In this document: piece after piece, positions 5,877 through 8,374 of the stretch
Position numbering within the stretch: position 1 is the first letter of the stretch
Layout of the letters: each line of letters starts with the position of its first letter
From: Methylococcaceae bacterium
GTDB lineage: Bacteria > Pseudomonadota > Gammaproteobacteria > Methylococcales > UBA1147
DNA length: 8,374 nucleotides
Assembly (NCBI GenBank): GCA_022616595.1
Contig: JAKEEL010000200.1
Location: 1 to 8,374, forward strand
Direction of reading: 5' to 3'
The notes under the pieces: generated by a model
What the model saw: the letters and a program-made list of their open reading frames with translations, nothing else
What the model was told of the DNA's origin: nothing
Database searches by the model: none
Position numbers and translations under genes: made by a program

Positions 5877-8374
5877 CTATTCCCCAACTGCAATCGTCCT
5901 GCTGATGAGATGTTTCAGGTAACGCCCGGTGTGAGAAGGCGGAGATTCCACAATGGTTTCGGGGGTCCCCTCCGCGATGATTTCCCCACCGCCTTCACCG
6001 CCCTCTGGTCCGAGGTCTACGATCCAATCCGCGGTTTTGATCACATCCAGGTTATGTTCAATGACCAGTATAGTGTTGCCATGATCGCGCAGCCGGTGCA
6101 ATACGTTCAGAAGCTGCTGGATATCGTGAAAATGCAGACCGGTGGTCGGTTCATCCAATATGTAGAGTGTATTGCCCGTATCGCGTTTTGACAACTCGCG
6201 GGAGAGTTTGACGCGCTGGGCTTCCCCTCCGGACAAAGTGACCGCATTCTGCCCGAGCGTAATGTAGCCGAGGCCAACATCCACCAGAGTCTGAAGTTTC
6301 CGTGCGAGAACCGGAATCACATCGAAGAATTCCCGGGCCTCCTCGACGGTCATTTCGAGCACCTCATAGATATTTTTACCCTTGTAGCGGATTTCCAGCG
6401 TCTCGCGGTTGTAGCGCCTGCCCGCGCAGACGTCACAGTTGACATAGATGTCCGGTAAAAAATGCATTTCGACCTTGATCAGGCCATCCCCCTTGCAGGC
6501 TTCGCAACGTCCGCCCTTGACATTGAAGCTGAAACGTCCCGGCGAATAACCGCGCGAGCGGGCCTCCGGGGTCGCCGAAAAAAGTTCACGGATCGGCGTA
6601 AACAAGCCGGTATAGGTCGCCGGATTCGAACGCGGGGTCCGGCCGATCGGACTTTGGTTGATATCGACGACTTTGTCGATGAGTTCAAGGCCTTCGATGG
6701 CTTCGCATCGTGCCGGCTGCAGGCTCGCATTGTTCAATTCGCGAGCGGCGTAACGATACAGGGTATCGTTGACCAGCGTCGATTTTCCGGAACCGGACAC
6801 CCCGGTCACGCAAGTAAACAGACCGATCGGAAAACTGACGTCAATATTTTTAAGATTGTTCCCCTTGGCATTACGCAGCCGCAATTGTTTGTCGGAATTC
6901 GGCGGAACGCGGGTATTGGGTATATTGATCCGGAGCCTTCCGGAGAGATATTTTCCAGTCAGGGAACGCGGGTGATTGATGATATCGGCCGGGGTCCCTT
7001 GTGCGACCACGCGTCCGCCGTGGACTCCGGCGCCCGGACCGATATCGATCACGTGCTGGGCGGTTCGAATCGCGTCTTCATCGTGTTCGACCACGATTAC
7101 GGTATTGCCCAGATCGCGCAAGCGCAACAAAGTGTTCAGTAAACGCTGATTATCGCGTTGATGAAGTCCGATCGAAGGCTCGTCCAGTACGTACATGACG
7201 CCCACGAGGCCTGCACCTATCTGACTGGCCAGACGAATGCGTTGAGCTTCGCCGCCGGACAGGGTATCCGCGCTGCGGTCCAAGGTCAGATAGTCCAGAC
7301 CGACATTGATCAGAAATTCAAGGCGGGCCCGGATTTCATGGATGATCTTGATTGCGACTTCACCGCGTTTGCCGGGCAGCTCTACTCGATTGAAAAATTC
7401 CAGCAGGCGATGGTTGGCCAGTGCGGTCAGGTCCGGCAGGGATCGTTCGGCGACGAACACATTGCGGGCCGCGATATTCAGTCTGGCTCCGCTGCACTCG
7501 GGACAGGGCTTGTGGGACAGATACTTGGCCAGTTCTTCACGAACCATGGCCGAATCGGTTTCGCGATACCGCCGTTCCATGGTCGGAAGGATTCCCTCGA
7601 AAGAGTGGCGCCGTTTCCTGACCGTACCGCGAGCAGTGATCATTTTGAAGGCAATGACCTCGCCCTTGCTGCCGTACAGGATGATGTTCCGAACCGATTC
7701 GGAAAGCTTCGAGAACGGTTCTTCCGGGTCGAACCCATAGTACTCGGCAAGGGATGAAATCAGATGGTAATAGTAACCGTTGCGACGGTCCCAGCCGCGT
7801 ATCGCACCGCCTGCGAGGCTCAAGTTGCGATCGTGTACGACCAGGTCGGGATCGAAAAACTGGATTACACCGAGTCCGTCACAGCCCGGACATGCGCCTT
7901 TCGGGTTGTTGAAGGAAAATATTCTCGGTTCCAGTTCGGACAGGCTGTAACCGCATTGCGGACAGGCATATTTCTCGGAAAAAGTGATCACTTGATCGGA
8001 ATCGTCCATGGAAACGGCTAATGCGATTCCATTCGCGAGGCGGAGTGCCGTCTCGAATGACTCTGAAAGACGCAGAGCAATGTCTTCGCGGATCTTGAAG
8101 CGGTCCACGATTGCTTCGATGGTGTGCTTTTTCCGCAAGTCCAGATTCGGAGGATTATCCAGTTCATACACTTCGTTGTTGATGCGCGCGCGTATAAAAC
8201 CCTGATTCAGGAGATCATTGAAGACCCGGGCGTGCTCGCCCTTGCGCTCGCTGATCACCGGAGCCAGCAACATCCAGCGGCTGCCGGGTTCTTGAAGCAT
8301 CATCTGATCGACCATCTGGCTGATCGTTTGGGCCTCCAGCGAAGTATGATGGTCCGGGCACCGCGGTATGCCGA
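5877..8374 (-). CDS. uvrA: UvrA, excinuclease ABC subunit A (partial; N-terminus outside the window)
   Basis: UvrA is the damage-sensing ATPase of nucleotide excision repair; it acts as a dimer, loads UvrB and is released before UvrC cuts. The visible 831 codons (E. coli UvrA has 940 residues) begin near PRCPDHHTSLEAQTISQMVDQ, so about 110 residues including the first Walker A are off the right edge. The first in-frame ATG, at 8315, is internal, not the start. Counting from it, the first zinc module is C118-C121/C142-C145 (CX2C-X20-CX2C), the first ABC signature LSGGEAQR is 352-359 and Walker B LDEP 377-380. The second Walker A GVSGSGKST is 505-513, the second zinc module C604-C607/C627-C630, the second signature 694-701 and Walker B LDEP 720-723. 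All visible key residues are intact. It ends in TAG with no clear terminator. Confidence 0.97.
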   Translation of the reverse strand, partial: GIPRCPDHHTSLEAQTISQMVDQMMLQEPGSRWMLLAPVISERKGEHARVFNDLLNQGFIRARINNEVYELDNPPNLDLRKKHTIEAIVDRFKIREDIALRLSESFETALRLANGIALAVSMDDSDQVITFSEKYACPQCGYSLSELEPRIFSFNNPKGACPGCDGLGVIQFFDPDLVVHDRNLSLAGGAIRGWDRRNGYYYHLISSLAEYYGFDPEEPFSKLSESVRNIILYGSKGEVIAFKMITARGTVRKRRHSFEGILPTMERRYRETDSAMVREELAKYLSHKPCPECSGARLNIAARNVFVAERSLPDLTALANHRLLEFFNRVELPGKRGEVAIKIIHEIRARLEFLINVGLDYLTLDRSADTLSGGEAQRIRLASQIGAGLVGVMYVLDEPSIGLHQRDNQRLLNTLLRLRDLGNTVIVVEHDEDAIRTAQHVIDIGPGAGVHGGRVVAQGTPADIINHPRSLTGKYLSGRLRINIPNTRVPPNSDKQLRLRNAKGNNLKNIDVSFPIGLFTCVTGVSGSGKSTLVNDTLYRYAARELNNASLQPARCEAIEGLELIDKVVDINQSPIGRTPRSNPATYTGLFTPIRELFSATPEARSRGYSPGRFSFNVKGGRCEACKGDGLIKVEMHFLPDIYVNCDVCAGRRYNRETLEIRYKGKNIYEVLEMTVEEAREFFDVIPVLARKLQTLVDVGLGYITLGQNAVTLSGGEAQRVKLSRELSKRDTGNTLYILDEPTTGLHFHDIQQLLNVLHRLRDHGNTILVIEHNLDVIKTADWIVDLGPEGGEGGGEIIAEGTPETIVESPPSHTGRYLKHLISRTIAVGE

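Noticed and set aside
6462..7757. Two long + strand frames (226 and 199 codons) opposite uvrA
   Set aside because: Both are antisense shadows of the conserved UvrA ATPase region and have no domain or start-site support.
8315..8374. uvrA starting at the ATG at 8315
   Set aside because: The frame continues upstream with conserved UvrA sequence (PRCPDHHTSLEAQTISQ), so the gene is cut by the window edge, not by a biological truncation.

Overview
This window most likely comes from the chromosome of a gammaproteobacterium. It has a dedicated RelA-type (p)ppGpp synthetase with a degenerate hydrolase domain, an arrangement found in Gamma- and Betaproteobacteria that carry a separate SpoT. It also has a proteobacterial EgtB/EgtD pair, a small PilZ protein and UvrA. 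I cannot name the genus from sequence alone.

Layout. Bases 1-99 are the 3' end of a group II intron on the + strand (catalytic domain V, then domain VI with its bulged branch-point A). The intron interrupts a transposase-like gene on the - strand, whose first ~89 codons survive at 100-367. An inverted repeat at 371-404 covers that gene's ribosome binding site. Next come two co-directional + strand genes with a 4-base ATGA overlap: egtB (531-1814), an iron-dependent sulfoxide synthase, and egtD (1811-2794), a histidine trimethyltransferase. Together they make the core of ergothioneine biosynthesis. relA (2843-5020, -) converges on egtD across a 48-base gap. The 316 bases upstream of relA hold no convincing gene, only hairpins and one uninitiated open frame. 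A 109-residue PilZ-domain protein (5337-5666, -) follows. The window closes with most of uvrA (5877-8374, -), cut by the right edge so that roughly the first 110 residues are missing.

How the genes relate. EgtD trimethylates histidine to hercynine, and EgtB oxidatively attaches a thiol to hercynine. No egtA, egtC or egtE is visible. The EgtB C-terminus lacks the Asp/Arg pair that I recall binding gamma-glutamylcysteine in mycobacterial EgtB, so direct use of cysteine is plausible. Ergothioneine (thiol/redox defence), RelA (stringent response), PilZ (c-di-GMP response) and UvrA (nucleotide excision repair) are all stress-related, but they look like independent transcription units, not one pathway. 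The left edge is a mobile-element scar: an insertion element split by a retroelement just upstream of the ergothioneine operon.

I see no clearly undescribed system. The points most worth a second look are the antisense intron in the transposase, the ribosome-binding-site hairpin, the predicted thiol-donor type of EgtB, and the inverted repeat upstream of the PilZ gene.
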